From: Capra hircus
Lineage: Eukaryota > Chordata > Mammalia > Artiodactyla > Bovidae
Assembly (NCBI RefSeq): GCF_001704415.2
Contig: NC_030823.1
Location: 69,440,458 to 69,504,457, forward strand
Reading direction: 5' to 3'
Length of the DNA: 64,000 nt
Numbering within the stretch: position 1 is the stretch's first letter; the number at the start of each line of letters is the position of its first letter. Position numbers and translations under genes: made by a program. Shown here in pieces: positions 20,788 to 33,984 of the stretch. Below the pieces are notes generated by a model. It did not search any database. It saw only the letters and a list, made by a program, of their open reading frames with translations, and had not been told where the DNA came from.

Positions 20788-22855
20788 TCAGTTCAGTTCA
20801 GTTGCTCAGTTGTTTCTGACTCTTTGTGACCCCATGAATTGCAGCACGCCAGGCCTCCCCCTGTCCATCAGCAACTCCCGGAGTTCACCCAAACTCATGT
20901 CCATCAAGTCAGTGATGCCATCCAGCCATCTCATCCTCTGTTGTCCCCTTCTCCTCCTGCCCCCAATCCCTCCCATCATCAGAGTCTTTTCCAATGAGTC
21001 AACTTTTCCCATGAGGTGGCCACAGTATTGGAGTTTCAGCTTCAACATCAGTCTCCGAAGAACACCCAAGACGGATCGCCTTTAGAATGGACTGGTTGGA
21101 TCTTGCAGTCCAAAGGACTCTCAAGAGTCTTCTCCAACACCACAGTTCAAAAGCATCAATTCTTTGGTGCTCAACTTTCTTCACAGTCCAACTATCACAT
21201 CCATACATGACCACTGGAAAAACCATAGCCTTGACTAGATGGACCTTTGATGGCAAAGTAATGTCTCTGCTTTTGAATATGCTATCTAGGTTGGTCATAA
21301 CTTTCCTTCCAAGGAATAAGCGTCTTTTAATTTCATGGCTGCAATCACCATCTGCAGTGATTTTGGAGCCCCCCAAAAATAAAGTCTGACACTGTTTCCA
21401 CTGTTTCCCCATCTATTTCCCATGAAGTGATGGGACCGGATGCCATTGTCTTCGTTTTCTGAATGTTGAGCTTTAAGCCAACATTTTCAGTCTCCTCTTT
21501 CACTTTCATCAAGAGGCTTTTTAGTTCTTCACTTTCTGCCATAAGGGTGGTGTCATCTGCATATCTGAGGTTATTGATATTTCTCCGGGCAATCTTGATT
21601 CCAGCTTGTGCTTCTTCCAGTCCAGCGTTTCTCATGATGTACTTTGCATAGAAGTTAAATAAGCAGGGTGACAATATACAGCCTTGACGTACTCCTTTTC
21701 CTATTTGGAACCAGTCTGTTGTTCCATGTCCAGTTCTAACTGTTGCTTCCTGACCTGCATATAGGTTTCTCAAGAGGCAGGTCAGGTGGTCTGGTATTCC
21801 CATCTCTTTCAGAATTTTCCACAGTTTATTGTGATCCACACAGTCAAAGGCTTTGGCATAGTCAATAAAGCAGAAATAGATGTTTTTCTGGAACTCTCTT
21901 GCTTTTTCCATGATCCAGCAGATGTTGGCAATTTGATCTCTGGTTCCTCTGCCTTTTCTAAACCAGCTTGAACATCTGGAAGTTCACGGTTCATGTATTG
22001 CTGAAGCCTGGCTTGGAGAATTTTGAGCATTACTTTACTAGCGTGTGAGATGGGTGCAATTGTGCAGTAGTTTGAGCATTCTTTGGCATTGCCTTTCTTT
22101 GGGATTGGAAAGAAAACTGACCTTTTCCAGTCCTGTGGCCACTGCTGAGTTTTCCAAATTTGCTGGCATACTGAGTGCAGCACTTTCACAGTGTCATCTT
22201 CCAGGATTTGAAATGGCTCAACCGGAATTCCATCACCTCCACTAGCTTTGTTCATAGTGATGCTTTCTAAGGCCCACTTGACTTCACATTCCAGAATGTC
22301 TGGCTCTAGGTGAGTGATTACACCATTGTAATTATCTGGGTCGTGAAGCTCTTTTTTGTACAGTTCTGTGTATTCTTGCCACCTCTTCTTAATATCTTCT
22401 GCTTCTGTTAGGTCCATACCATTTCTGTCCTTTATCAAGCTCATCTTTGCATGAAATGTTCCCTTGTATCTCTAATTTTCTTGAAGAGATCTCTAGTCTT
22501 TCCCATTCTGTTGTTTTCCTCTATTTCTTTGCATTGATCGCTGAGGAAGGCTTTCTTATCTCTCCTTGCTATTCTTTGGAACTCTGCATTCAGATGCTTA
22601 TATCTTTCCTTTTCTCCTTTGCTTTTTGCTTCTCTTCTTTTCACAGCTATTTGTAAGGCCTCCCCAGACAGCCATTTTGCTTTTTTGCATTTCTTTTCCA
22701 TGGGGATGGTCTTCATCCCTATCTCCTGTACAGTGTCACGAACCTCCGTCCATAGTTCATCAGGCACTCTATCTATCAGATCTAGTCCCTTAAATCTATT
22801 TCTCACCTCCACTGTATAATCATAAGGAATTTGATTTAGGTCATACCTGAATGGT
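20788..22855 (-). mobile_element. BovB (RTE) LINE, 2.07-kb copy C
   Basis: Antisense BovB from the 3' tail (tcagttcagttcagttgctc) through the RT domain to the linker after the endonuclease; the endonuclease is missing. Minus-strand frames 22441-22812, 21809-22444, 21345-21911 and 20999-21412 follow each other along the element and are separated by frameshifts and stops. The catalytic box YADD is intact (21552-21563). TGAGTCA lies at 20995-21001. Confidence 0.95.
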
Positions 22856-22894
22856 ATGATAGTTGATAGCCATTCCAGAAAGGAAGGGCAGAGA

Positions 22895-23457
22895 AAACCA
22901 AGGAGTCAAAATTATCAAAGAGATGATACAGTTACCATATGATCCAGCAGTTCAATTCTGAGGTCAAAACCTAAGAGAATGAAAGGCATGTCTATGTAAT
23001 AATGTGTGAATGAATGTTTATAGTAGCAAACAGAATGTCTATCAACTGACAAATGAATATATAAAACATGGTACATCCACTTGATGGAATATTATTCGGC
23101 AATAAGAGTTATGGTACATGTTACAGCGTGGATGAAACTTAAAAACACGCTAAGTGATAAGTCACTTACAAGATTATCTTTGGTATGATGCCATTTATAT
23201 GAAATGGTATTACAGGTATAACAGGCAAACCTATAGGAACAGAAAATGGATTAGTGGTTGCCGAGGACTAGATTGAGAGGGTGGGAAGAATGGGGAGTGA
23301 TACTAATAGGTATGAGGTTTCTCTCAGGGGTGATGACAATGTTCTAAATAGATTGTGGTGATGGTTTTTTGGTGAATATACTAAAACCCATTGAACTGTA
23401 TACTTTAAATGGGTGAATTGTATGGCTTGTGAAGTATATCTCAATTTTAAAAGACAG
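22895..23457 (+). mobile_element. Old L1 (L1M-type) 3' end
   Basis: Sense L1 ORF2 end and 3' UTR: 'gttaccatatgatccagcag', 'ggtacatccacttgatggaa', 'ggattagtggttgccgagga', 'gtatactttaaatgggtgaa'. Confidence 0.85.
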
Positions 23458-25552
23458 TCAAGAAAGAAGAATAATACACACAAAAAAAAACCATTTTCAG
23501 ATCCCAAGACTCTAGAAGATAAAACCTGAGTATTCAACCCAAGGAATGAAAAAAAACTCATCTCTACCAAGGTAGGTTACTGAGAAATGCTGGATAAAGA
23601 GAAATTCCTAAAAGCTTCCACTAGAGGAAAAGATGATAAAGAAAAGGGAATTGGAATGGCATCACATCACTAAATAAGAGTCCTTGAAGCAATAAATGAC
23701 TTGAAATCTAGGCATCCATAGCCAGTCAAATAATCAAGTGTGAGGTTAGCCAAAAACCATTCTCAGAAATGCAAAACCTTAAAAAAAAAAAATTATCTCC
23801 AAAGCATCTTTTTTGGGGACACTTTGAGAGCATGTGCTCCACTACAAAGTATAAACCAAAGACGCCCATGGGTCTAGGAAAGAGAGGCTCCAAAACAGCG
23901 GCAGATTCAATTCCACAGGACACAGTTCAGTAGATCTGGAGAAGAGAGCAGTCAGGTTAGGCTGGAATATGAACACATTAGACTCCAAAAGAGACACTAT
24001 CGGGAGGAGAAAATATAACTGACAGCTTGGAAAATTATATAGAGGAGATATTTTATAGTATGTGTATGTTCAAAGAAACATGTCAAAATACCAGGAAATT
24101 ATTCACCACAATAAGCAGAAAGTTGTACAAGGAAAGAAACGTAATCATAGTTGGATACACAGTGATACTTACAAAGACATAATAATGAGCACCCACATCT
24201 GAATTAAGTAAAAAATTGAGACAGTTATATTGGGAAGGCAAGAGGATTGGCAATTAATAATGAGCACAGCATGAGTACTGGACGTCAGAACAGACAGTGG
24301 TCAAAGCACTAGTGTGGGGACTCTGGAGGCCCCTGCAGCTGCTGGGTCCTGGGAAAGTCCAGGGTTTCCCAGGACAGGAACTGGAGCACCCAGGGTGGCA
24401 AGGATGGGATGCTGAGAAAGCTCCTGTACCAACCAGTATACCAGGCGTACTTTGCAGTATTGAAACAACTCAGACGGTTTCCACTCTGACCATCTGAATA
24501 TCAACCACAAAGTAGGAATGTTGGGGAGTGAAGTCTTTGCCACAACTGAAAATAAATGCAAAGTGTCTGAAATAGCTGACTCCAGAGATAGTCCAAGATG
24601 GATATTATTCAATAAATGCCAGAAAAACGTAGCTAAGAGAATGGAAAGCGGTTACCTTTGTGGATGAATCTAGGTGGGAAAAGTGGGCCAAGGGACTGAT
24701 ATTTTTTGCTATAAGTTTTGCAGATTTGATTCTTTAAATTATTTACATTTAATACTTGCATAAAAATATATTTGATTTTTAAATGATTTAAAAACTGCAG
24801 CACAAATACAAGTGAATATGAATTATCTTCGCCACTATCTTCTCTTCTTCATATCATTGAAAATTAAGAAATAAATTGTACTTCAGGGGTTTCTTTCAGT
24901 TGTTTCAGTTCCATTATCTCAGTATTTTTCAGATAAGATTCTGTTTTTAGTTGAGAGTTTTAGTTTTGGTTTCTTTGAAGTTTTTTTTTCTTTTCTCCCC
25001 CTGACCATTTGTTTTGCAAATAGATTCTATTATCAAGTCTCTATGTACAAAAATGAAGAAAAAAAAAAATCTTTCTAGAGAACCACTAAAAGGTTACTGG
25101 GTATTTTATATGAAATGATTTGGGGAAATTAATACTATATTCATTTGAAGCCTCAAGTTCAAGGAGTCCTCCTATAATTCATTGCTTTATCTCTTAAGTT
25201 GTTTGTAGCCTGTTGACCCTCTACTGATACTAGCCAAGTGAATGAGTGATTTCACATTGCAAATTTCTAACTTGTCAGTTTCTCTAGATCACAATCACAG
25301 GCATTAATAACTTGTGGTATTTATATTCTTTTTTAAATGACTTTAAAAGATAGTCTTACTATGCAGGAGGCAGAGTATGGCGAGGAGTTGGTGGGTGGCT
25401 GGGGAATTTAAAGTCCTAAGGGCAAATCACTGGGAAACTCCCCTGAATTTGAACTCTGGAGTCTTCATGCTACTACTGTTGAAGTGTAGTCCCTGTGTCC
25501 CTGGGAGTGTCAGAGCAGAGGAAGGCATTCACACCCCTCAGCCTGACTCCCT
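23458..25552. other. Intergenic, unassigned
   Basis: About 2.1 kb without a recognised gene. Short A-runs and AT-rich parts (24700-25100) may be decayed LINE tails. The block 24290-24480 is GC-richer and looks unique. Confidence 0.4.
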
Positions 25553-26106
25553 GGTGCTTGCTGTTCGGTCGCTCTGTCGTGTCTGATGCTTTGCGACCCC
25601 ATGGACTGCAGCACGCCAGGTTTCCCTGTCCGTCACTGTCTCCCAGAGTTTGCTCAGACTCACGTCCATTGAGTCGGTGATGCCATCCAACCATCTCATC
25701 CTCTGTTGCCCATTCTCCTCCTGCCCTCAATCTTTCCCAGCATCAGGGTCTTTTCCAATGAATTGGTTCTTTGAATCAGGTGGCCAAAGTACTAGAGCTT
25801 CAGCTTCAGCATCAGTCCTTCCAGTGAATGTTCATGACTGATTTCCTTTAGAATGGACTGGTTGGATCTCCTTGCAGTCCAAGGGACTCTCAAGAGTCTT
25901 CTCCCAACACCACAGTTTGAAAGCATCAACTCTTCAGCCCTCAGCCTTCTTTGTGGTCCAACTCTCACATCCATACATGACTACTGGGAAAACCACAGTT
26001 GTGACTATATGGACCTTGGTTGGCCAAGTGGTGTCTCTGCCTTTGAATAAGCTGACTAGGTTTGTCATAGCTTTCCTTCCAGGGAACAAGTGTCTTTTAA
26101 TTTAGC
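25553..26106 (-). mobile_element. BovB 3' end, copy D
   Basis: Antisense 5'-truncated BovB with 3'-terminal and RT C-terminal sequence (ttggttctttgaatcaggtg, aactctcacatccatacatg). More diverged than copies A-C; its AP-1-like motif is mutated (aatgaattgg). Confidence 0.92.
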
Positions 26107-26653
26107 AGATATATTTGCTCTCTGGTCCTCTCTTCCTTTGGCTACAGTCCTTTGACTTCCAGGTGGCCTGGGTAAGAAAACCTGGCTCCTCTGGTTCCCT
26201 TGCTCCAGCTGATCCTGTGCTAGCGAAGGCTCAGGCTACTGTATCATCACTTGGACTAGCTTCAGTTCAGAGAATGGCCCATGGCTTTGGGCTCATACCT
26301 AGTCATGGATTTTAAGGACGCCTCTGTGGCCCACATCTTCTGCCATGATGGCACTGGAGCTAACTGTCCATCTCTGCCCCTTGCATTACCTGGATGGGAC
26401 TCCCCTTCACCAGTCCGTAAGTATCTGAGACTTGGACATTTCATTCTTTTCGTTCCTTCAAACTCTTCTGAGGTTTAGTTCCTCCAAGAAGCAACTGGGG
26501 GGTTACCCTACCCCTTCAAGGCTCTTGCTGCCTGCATCATGCCAATAGCCCTGGGTTCTCCCATCACTGCCCTTTGCAGCACCAGCTGGTTCAGTGACTT
26601 TTCTTGTGTTAGACTTCCTTTGTTCCTACATTTAAAGAAGAAATGTTCATTTA
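26107..26653. other. Intergenic, unassigned
   Basis: About 550 bp, moderate GC, apparently unique. Open frames on both strands have no recognisable similarity. Confidence 0.4.
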
Positions 26654-26853
26654 ATGTATTTATTTGGCTGTGTCGGGTCTTAATGGTGGCATGCAGGATC
26701 TTTTTCACTGGGGTGTATGGACTCTTTAGTTGTAACGTGTGAACTTAGTTGCCCTGAGGCACATGGGATCTTAGTTCCCCCTCCAGGGATGGAACCGGTG
26801 TCCCCTGCATAGCAAGGGGACGTGCTTAACCACTGGACTGCCAGGGAAGTCCC
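26654..26853 (-). mobile_element. CHR-type SINE
   Basis: Antisense CHR SINE: 'tggctgtgtcgggtcttaat', 'gggatcttagttccccctcc', ending 'ccactggactgccagggaag' + 'tccc'. Confidence 0.9.
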
Positions 26854-28361
26854 CTGTTCCTATATTTGAAGCTCCTTTTCTTTTGAGTCATTTAACACCC
26901 AAGCATCTCCACCATAGGAGAAGGTGGGAAAGAAGAGTAGAAAGGAGGCTTTGACTTGCATATCTTGCTTCATTTCCTTCCCTGTTGAAAAGAACGTGGT
27001 GGGAAGAAGGTTCAAGTAAGCATGGGTATGCATTCTCTCTGATTTATCATACTCTACTTATGTCTGCCAACCTCTGATCTTTTGAGGGTGTGTGTGGACA
27101 TTAGAAAATGAATGGTGGGTAGGATAATATTAGTAACATCTGACCAGTTTGCAGGACACCTCGGGGCCAAGTCCCACACATTCCATTTGCAGAGCCTTGT
27201 GAGCTTTCCCAATCACATTCCAAACAATATTTTAAAATCACTTTTCATAATCACACCTCCTTTTATCCTACAGATACTCAGTGAATGCAAACACCGTGCT
27301 AAGGTGTGTGGCTACACGCGTGTAAACAAGGCACAGACCCTGCCCACGAGCAATCTGCCTTTGGCTCCCAGAGACATCAGTGGCAGCCAGAAATTCAACA
27401 AGGTGACAAAGGAGAGCAGAAGGAAAGGGGCCCCCAAGTTTGGGGGAAAATTGTACTGCTGCTGGGTTCCAGACTCCCAGAGGGAAGATGAAAGTAACAC
27501 TCAAGGGTTTTGAGACTTCTGTGGAATTAGCTGCTTGTAAGACATTGCTTTGTCTGGCTTCAAAAGCTATGATGGAGCCCTAAGAAAGTCCTGTCATTTA
27601 CAGGCAAATCTTAATACTTACTTTGATTTCTCTTTGTTAGAAGCCCAACCCAAGAATTCTGCTTAGGAATTTTTCAGATATGACAAATGATTGCTTCTCT
27701 AGAAATAGTCTGTACTAAAATGAGTCCTCATTTCTTTCGTCTCTCACACTCAAAAGGAACAAAAATCCAAAGACAGAAATCAGTATTGTGTTCTCTCTGT
27801 CTGGCTGATGGACGTGTGGCTGCCTCACCGCCAACTTCCAACAATCCCGAGATGGTCCTTCCTGAAACCCAGGACTTGATCTGCTGCACACTCTGCCCTG
27901 GAGCCCCTCCTGCCTCCCAGCTGTTGTCGGAGTCAGAGGGAGGGGAAGCAGAGGAGGAACAAGATGAGGTGTGGCAACAAAGGGACCGTGACCAAGTGTA
28001 CCACGCCTTATCTGTGAAGGTATGACTCTCCAGAGATTTCCTCGAATGGTCTACGTGATGTGTAGATAAGCCCTGTGGTTCCCTTTGCTGTTTAATACAT
28101 CAGATCAGAGTCTCAGAATTCTCAGAAATCACTTTTTCCCCTAACACAACCCCTTTTATCTTTCATATCTCCCTTTAAATATGATGTGAAAGAATTGTGT
28201 AAACCAACCCACGAAGTAATAGTGCAGCAAAGTCAGGTGAAAGGCCATTAATAGATTAAATTATAAAATTGTTTAAGGCAACATATTTTTGTGTTTTAGT
28301 TTTTTTATTAAAAAAAATTTAGTTTGTTTTTAAAACAAGCACATAAAGAAACCACTTGGAA
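26854..28361. other. Intergenic, unassigned, with two ORFs
   Basis: About 1.5 kb with no recognised repeat apart from possible L2 traces near 27270-27350. Plus-strand open frames 27112-27513 (133 codons) and 27687-28025 (112 codons, acidic end SESEGGEAEEEQDE) match no family I know. TGAGTCA at 26885-26891. Probably non-coding. Confidence 0.4.
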
Positions 28362-28468
28362 ATTCCCTTGCGGTCCAGTGGTTAGGACTCGGTGCTTTCA
28401 CTGCCAGGGCTGGGTTCAATCCCTGGTCGTGGAACTAAGATTCTGCAAGCTGCACCTCAAAAAAACAA
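28362..28468 (+). mobile_element. CHR-type SINE
   Basis: Sense CHR SINE head: 'aattcccttgcggtccagtg', 'gggttcaatccctggtcgtg', with a short A-rich tail. Confidence 0.88.
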
Positions 28469-28559
28469 AGCAAACAGAATTCACTATATGCCTAGAATGC
28501 TACAAAAATACTTCCCTATAAGTGTTGAAATATAACCATATCAACTTATTTGCAGAAAG

Positions 28560-28664
28560 TAAAGTCACTCAGTCACGTCTGACTCTTTGCAACCCCATGG
28601 ACTGTAGCCTACCATGCTCCTCCATCCTTGGGATTTTCCAGGCAAGAGTACTGGAGTGGGTTGC
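28560..28664 (-). mobile_element. Bov-tA SINE fragment
   Basis: Antisense Bov-tA 3' half: 'gtcactcagtcacgtctgac', 'ccatggactgtagcctacca', 'caagagtactggagtgggtt'. Confidence 0.9.
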
Positions 28665-28679
28665 AAGAGAATAGTAATA

Positions 28680-28835
28680 AAATACTAATAGTTACTATGC
28701 CATTGAGTGCTTCCTGTGTGCCAAGAACACGCTAAGAACTTCATGTGCATCATCTCATTTAATCCTCAAAACCATGCATGAGGTGGGAGCTATTATCATC
28801 TCCATTCTCAGGATACAGAGATAGAGGTAAGACAG
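28680..28835 (-). mobile_element. MIR SINE (split)
   Basis: Antisense MIR 3' half (tgtgccaagaacacgctaag, catctcatttaatcctcaaa). The sequence just after the BovB copy E (about 29565-29610, ttgccttgggtcacaatg...) may be its continuation, implying that BovB inserted into the MIR. Confidence 0.75.
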
Positions 28836-28927
28836 TGTACATGCCCAGCCACCTTCCTGGGGGTCTGCAGACAATACTCGGTGAAGCGAGGTGGTGTGAC
28901 TGCAAACTCTGCTGCCACCGCTCCCCA

Positions 28928-29541
28928 TCAGTTCAGCTCAGATCAGTCGCTCAGTTGTGTCTGACTCTCTGCTCAGTCCCCATGGACTGCAGCACGCCAG
29001 GCCTCCCTGTCCATCACCAACTCCCGGAGTTTGCTCAAACTCATGTCCATAGAGTTGGTGATGCCATCCAACCATCTCATCTTCTGTCATTCCCTTCTCC
29101 TCCAGCCTTCAATCTTTCCCAGCAACAGGATCTTTTCCAGTGAGACAGTTCTTCACATGAGGTGGCCAAAGTATTGGAGTTTCAGCTTCAACATCAGTCC
29201 TTCCAATGAACACCCAGGACTGATCTCCTTTAGAATGGACTCGTTGGATCTCCTTGTAGTCCAAGGGACTCTCATGAGTCTTCTCCAACACCACAGTTCA
29301 AAAGCATCAGTTCATCATCACTCAGCTTTCTTTATAGTCCAACTCTCACATCCATACATGACCACTGGAAAAACCATAGCCTTGACTAGATGGACCTTTG
29401 TTGGCAAAGTAATGTCTTTGCTTTTGAATATGCTATCTAGGTTGGTCATAACTCTTCTTCCAAGGGTAAGCATTTTTTAATTTCATGGCTGCAATCACCA
29501 TCTGCAGTGATTTTGGAGCCCTCCAAAATAAAGTCTGCCTC
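28928..29541 (-). mobile_element. BovB 3' end, copy E
   Basis: Antisense 5'-truncated BovB of about 610 bp, from the tail (cagttcagctcagatcagtc) to 'gattttggagccctccaaaa'. The AP-1-like motif is mutated (cagtgagacag). Confidence 0.93.
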
Positions 29542-30007
29542 TCCCCATGACACAGAGCAAAGGCCCCTTGCCTTGGGTCACAATGTCCTTGCCATTACAC
29601 CATAGCTCCCTCGTGCACTCTTTTTTTTTTTAAATGACATGTAGCAACATATAGTAACAACAAACATTTCTAAATTTCCCAGGAGTTATGAGCAGCATCT
29701 AAGAAATTGCTCAAAGTGGTTTTTAAAAGTTGATTATCTTAAGGATATTGTGTGTGTATTTCTGCTGTTAATTACTTGAGAAATATAAATCATGATAGCC
29801 AACCATTACTTCATGGCAGGAAGTTAACAGTCCTGCCCATTCAAGATTACAGTTAGAAATTCTGAATGGCCAACTGTGAATTAATAAGCTTTCAAAGCAA
29901 CTTCCAGACAATTGAGTCATCAAGTTTTTCAGAGAAGTATGTGGCACACATTTAAGTCATTGTCCTCTTTGGTGACATGTTTATGATATTAATTTAAATG
30001 ATAAAAG
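29542..30007. other. Intergenic, unassigned
   Basis: AT-rich; nothing recognised except the possible MIR remnant at its left end and a TGAGTCA near 29911. Confidence 0.4.
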
Positions 30008-30130
30008 AGGGATTCCCTGGGATTTCAGTGGTTAGGACTCTGTGCTTCCACTGCAGGCTGCACGGGTTCAATCCCTGGTCAGGGAACTAAGATCCCACAA
30101 GCTGGGAATAATAATAATAATAAAAATAAT
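30008..30130 (+). mobile_element. CHR-type SINE
   Basis: Sense CHR SINE (attccctgggatttcagtgg, ggttcaatccctggtcaggg) with an (ATA)n tail. Confidence 0.9.
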
Positions 30131-30358
30131 TTCAGTTGACTAAAAATTGTGTCAGTTTTCCAAATACATGTAGCATCTGTTACAAAGATAGTGTTTGGAA
30201 AACATTAAACTGACCTAGTTTCATTTTCCCAGTTAAACTTTATTGTCTCCTGGTCTTCTACATCTAAGGCTGAGCGCTGAGTCTTACTGCACCCCAGTAA
30301 TGAGGGGGAGAAGCACCAGCCCCACCTGGAGCAAAGGACTGTGGAACAGCTATGCCTC

Positions 30359-30567
30359 TTTTTTTTCGGCTGTTCTTGTCTTCATTGCATCGCTGGAATT
30401 TCTCTAGTGCGGCTCATGGGCTGCAGGATTCCCAGGCTCAGTAGTTGCAGCTCGTGGGCTTAGTTGCCCCAGGTATGTGGGATCTTCGGTCTCTGACAAG
30501 GGATCAAACCTGTGTCCCCTGCATTGCAAAGCAGATTCTTAACCACTGGACCACCAGGGAAGTCCCC
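30359..30567 (-). mobile_element. CHR-type SINE
   Basis: Antisense CHR SINE, near full length: T-rich start (reversed tail), 'ctagtgcggctcatgggctg', ending 'ccactggaccaccagggaag' + 'tcccc'. Confidence 0.92.
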
Positions 30568-31079
30568 AGCTTGAGTCACAAGGCAAGTCCTGAACATCAT
30601 ATTTTTTGGGTAGAGAAAAGGATTTTCTAATCCCATTAGCCTCCATATACTACATTAAGAGTCAGGTCTGGTGAGCTGGTTATGAGCACAGTCTAGGATA
30701 GAAGGCAGGTGAGAAATCTTGGTCCATTCTGTCCCCAGTGGACTGTGGAAAGATGAGGAGGGTGAAGCTAGCAGGCCCAGAGCCCGACTTCTCCTCTCTG
30801 GGCGGTGGTCTAGACTGACGGGACTCCAGGAGGACAGAGCCTAGAAGATGCTGTCTCTGTGCTCTTCACACCGAGGTAAGACAGAAGGGTAAAATCAGCG
30901 CCAAGGTGGTGCTCCGCAGTCCAGCCCCTGACACTGTCTTGGCTCTGTTGTCTCACAGAAGGCATTTGGAGTTCTCCACATGCCACGTGAAGAATTGTAG
31001 GAGCAGCCAGCCAGTGGAGGTGGCTGGCAGCCTACTGCGGGGTACCCAGGCAGGCAGTCGTACCAAACTGCCTTAATTT
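30568..31079. other. Intergenic, unassigned
   Basis: About 510 bp, moderate GC, apparently unique. No convincing ORF. Confidence 0.4.
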
Positions 31080-33623
31080 TTATACTTTTGTAATCCAAGT
31101 CTATGCCCCAACCAGTAACGCTGAAGAAGCTGAAGTTGAACGGTTCTATGAAGACCAATAAGACCTTTTAGAGCTAACAACCCAAAAAGATGTCTTTTTC
31201 ATTATAGGGGAAAGGAATGCAAAGTAGAAAGTCAAGAAACACCTGGAGTAACAGGCAAATTTGGCCTTGAAATACGGAATGAAGCAGGGCAAAGGCTAAT
31301 AGAGTTTTGCCAAGAGAATGCACTGGTCATAGCAAACACCCTCTTCCAGCAATACAAGAGAAGACTCTACACATGGACATCACCAGATGGTCAACACCGA
31401 AATCATATTGATTATATTCTTTGCAGCCAAAGATGGAGAAGCTCTATAAAGTCAGCAAAAACAAGACCAGGAGCTGACTGTGGCTCAGATCATCAACTCC
31501 TTATTACCAAATTCAGACTGAAATTGAAGAAAGTAGGGAAAACCACTAGACCATTCAAGTATGACCTAAATCAAATCCTCATGATTATACAGTGGAAGTG
31601 AGAAATAGATTTAAGGGACTAGATCTGATAGAGTGCCTGAAGAACTATGGAATGAGGTTTGTGACACTGTACAGGAGACAGGGATCAAGACCATCCCCAT
31701 GGAAAAGAAATGCAAAAAAGCAAAATGGCTGTCTGGGGAGGCCTTACAAATAGCTGTGAAAAGAAGAGAAGCAAAAAGCAAAGGAGAAAAGGAAAGATAT
31801 AAGCATCTGAATGCAGAGTTCCAAAGAATAGCAAGGAGAGATAAGAAAGCTTTCCTCAGTGATCAATGCAAAGAAATAGAGGAAAACAACAGAATGGGAA
31901 GACTAGAGATCTCTTCAAGAAAATTAGAGATACCAAGGGAACATTTCATGCAAAGATGGGCTCGATAAGGACAGAAATGGTATGGACCTAACAGAAGCAG
32001 AAGATATTAAGAAGAGGTGGCAAGAATACACAAGAGAACTGTATAAAAAAGAGCTTCACGACCACGATAATCACGATGGTGTGATCACTAATCTAGAGCC
32101 AGACATCCTGGAATGTGAAGTCAAGTGGGCCTTAGAAAGCATCACTAGGAACAAAGCTAGTGGAGGTGATGGAATTCCAGTTGAGCTCTTTCAAATCCTG
32201 AAAGATGATGCTGTGAAAGTGCTGCACTCAATATGCCAGCAAATTTGGAAAATTCAGCAGTGGCCATAGGACTGGAAAAGATCAGTTTTCTTTCCAATCC
32301 CAAAGAAAGGCAATGCCAAAGAATGCTCAAACTACTGCACAATTGCACCCATCTCACACGCTAGTAAAGTAATGCTCAAAATTCTCCAAGCCAGGCTTCA
32401 GCAATACATGAACCGTGAACTTCCAGATGTTCAAGCTGGTTTAGAAAAGGCAGAGGAACCAGAGATCAAATTGCCAACATCTGCTGGATCATGGAAAAAG
32501 CAAGAGAGTTCAAGGAAAACATCTATTTCTGCTTTATTGACTATGCCAAAGCCTTTGACTGTGTGGATCACAATAAACTGTGGAAAATTCTGAAAGAGAT
32601 GGGCATACCAGAGCACCTGACCTGCCTCTTGAGAAACCTGTATGCAGGTCAGGAAGCAACAGTTAGAACTGGACATGGAACAACAGACTGGTTCCAAATA
32701 GGAAAAGGAGTACATCAAGGCTGTATATTGTCACCCTGCTTATTTAACTTTTATGCAGAGAACATCATGAGAAACGCTGGGTTGGAAGAAGCACAAGCTG
32801 GAATCAAGATTGCCCGGAGAAATATCAATAACCTCAGATATGCAGATGACACCACCCTTATGGCAGAAAGTGAAGAGGAACTTCACATCAAAAAGCCTCT
32901 TGATGAAAGTGAAAGAGAGTGAAAAAGTTGGCTTAAAGCTCAACATTCAGAAAACGAAGATCATGGCATCTGGTCCCATCACTTCATGGCAAATAGATGG
33001 AGAAACAATGGAAACAGTGTCAGACTTTATTTTTTTGGGCTCCAAAATCACTGCAGATGATGATTGCAGCCATGAAATTAAAAGACGCTTACTCCTTGGA
33101 AGGAAAGTTATGACCAAGCTAGATATCATATTGAAAAGAAGAGATATTACTTTGTCAACAAAGGTCCATCTAGTCAAGGCTACGGTTTTTCCAGTGGTCA
33201 TGTGTGGATGTGAGAGTTGGACTGTGAAGAAAGCTGAGCACCAAAAAATTGATGCTTTTGAACTGTGGTGTTGGAGAAGACTCTTGAGAGTCCCTTAGAC
33301 TGCAAGGAGATCCAACCAGTCCATTCTGAAGGAGATCAGTTCTGGGTGTTCTTTGGAAGGATTGATTCTAAAGCTGAAATGCCAATACTTTGGCCACCTC
33401 ATGTGAAGAGTTGACTCATTGGAAAAGACTCTGATGCTGGGAGGGATTGGGGGCAGAAGGAGAAGGGGACGACAGAGGATGAGATGGCTGGATGGCATCA
33501 CTGACGAGATGGACATGAGTCTGAGTGAACTTCCAGAGTTGGTGATGGACAGGGAGGCCTGGCGTGCTGCGATTCATGGGGTTGCAAAGAGTCGGACACG
33601 ACTGAGCGACTGAACTGAACTGA
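31080..33623 (+). mobile_element. BovB (RTE) LINE, longest copy F (EN + RT)
   Basis: Sense BovB of 2.54 kb. 31090-31600 encodes, across frameshifts, the C-terminal part of the APE-type endonuclease (RNHIDYILCSQRW, CGSDHQLLITKF, the SDH box). Frames 31633-31968 and 31982-32269 give the linker and RT start. The RT core with intact YADD lies at 32491-32922 (box at 32839-32850), and the RT C-terminus at 32810-33298. Defects include a TAG in the 'tggccatagg' block (32267-32269) and an insertion near 32882-32890 that shifts the frame. The 3' tail is gactgaactgaactga. TGACTCA at 33412-33418. Most complete copy here, but dead. Confidence 0.96.
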
Positions 33624-33984
33624 TGATGCATTTATTTTCTATTGACTATTCCTCTGCCACTTATTATTTTTGCAGAAATTCTTGGCTACTTCTTTTCTAA
33701 TCCCCACATGAACTTTAACATCCAATGACCCCCTCCAAAAAAAAAATCTTGGTGGTATTTTGGGGGCATTGCATTAATTTTATAGCTCATTTTTTTAAGG
33801 AAGATGGACAGATTAATTCCTGTTAAGAACTTGGTATGATCTGTTTTCTTTTTTTTTAAAGGCCTATTGCTACCATGACTCTGCTTGATTATTAGATTTC
33901 AAAACCCTTGGCCTTATTAATCTGTCTTGAAGTCACTTTGAACACCATGTACTCCTGTCTTGTTTTTAGGAATTACAGGATGTT
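33624..33984. other. Intergenic, possible old L1
   Basis: 33730-33840 (tcttggtggtattttggggg, cattgcattaattttatag) resembles an antisense L1 ORF2 block; otherwise unassigned. Confidence 0.4.
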
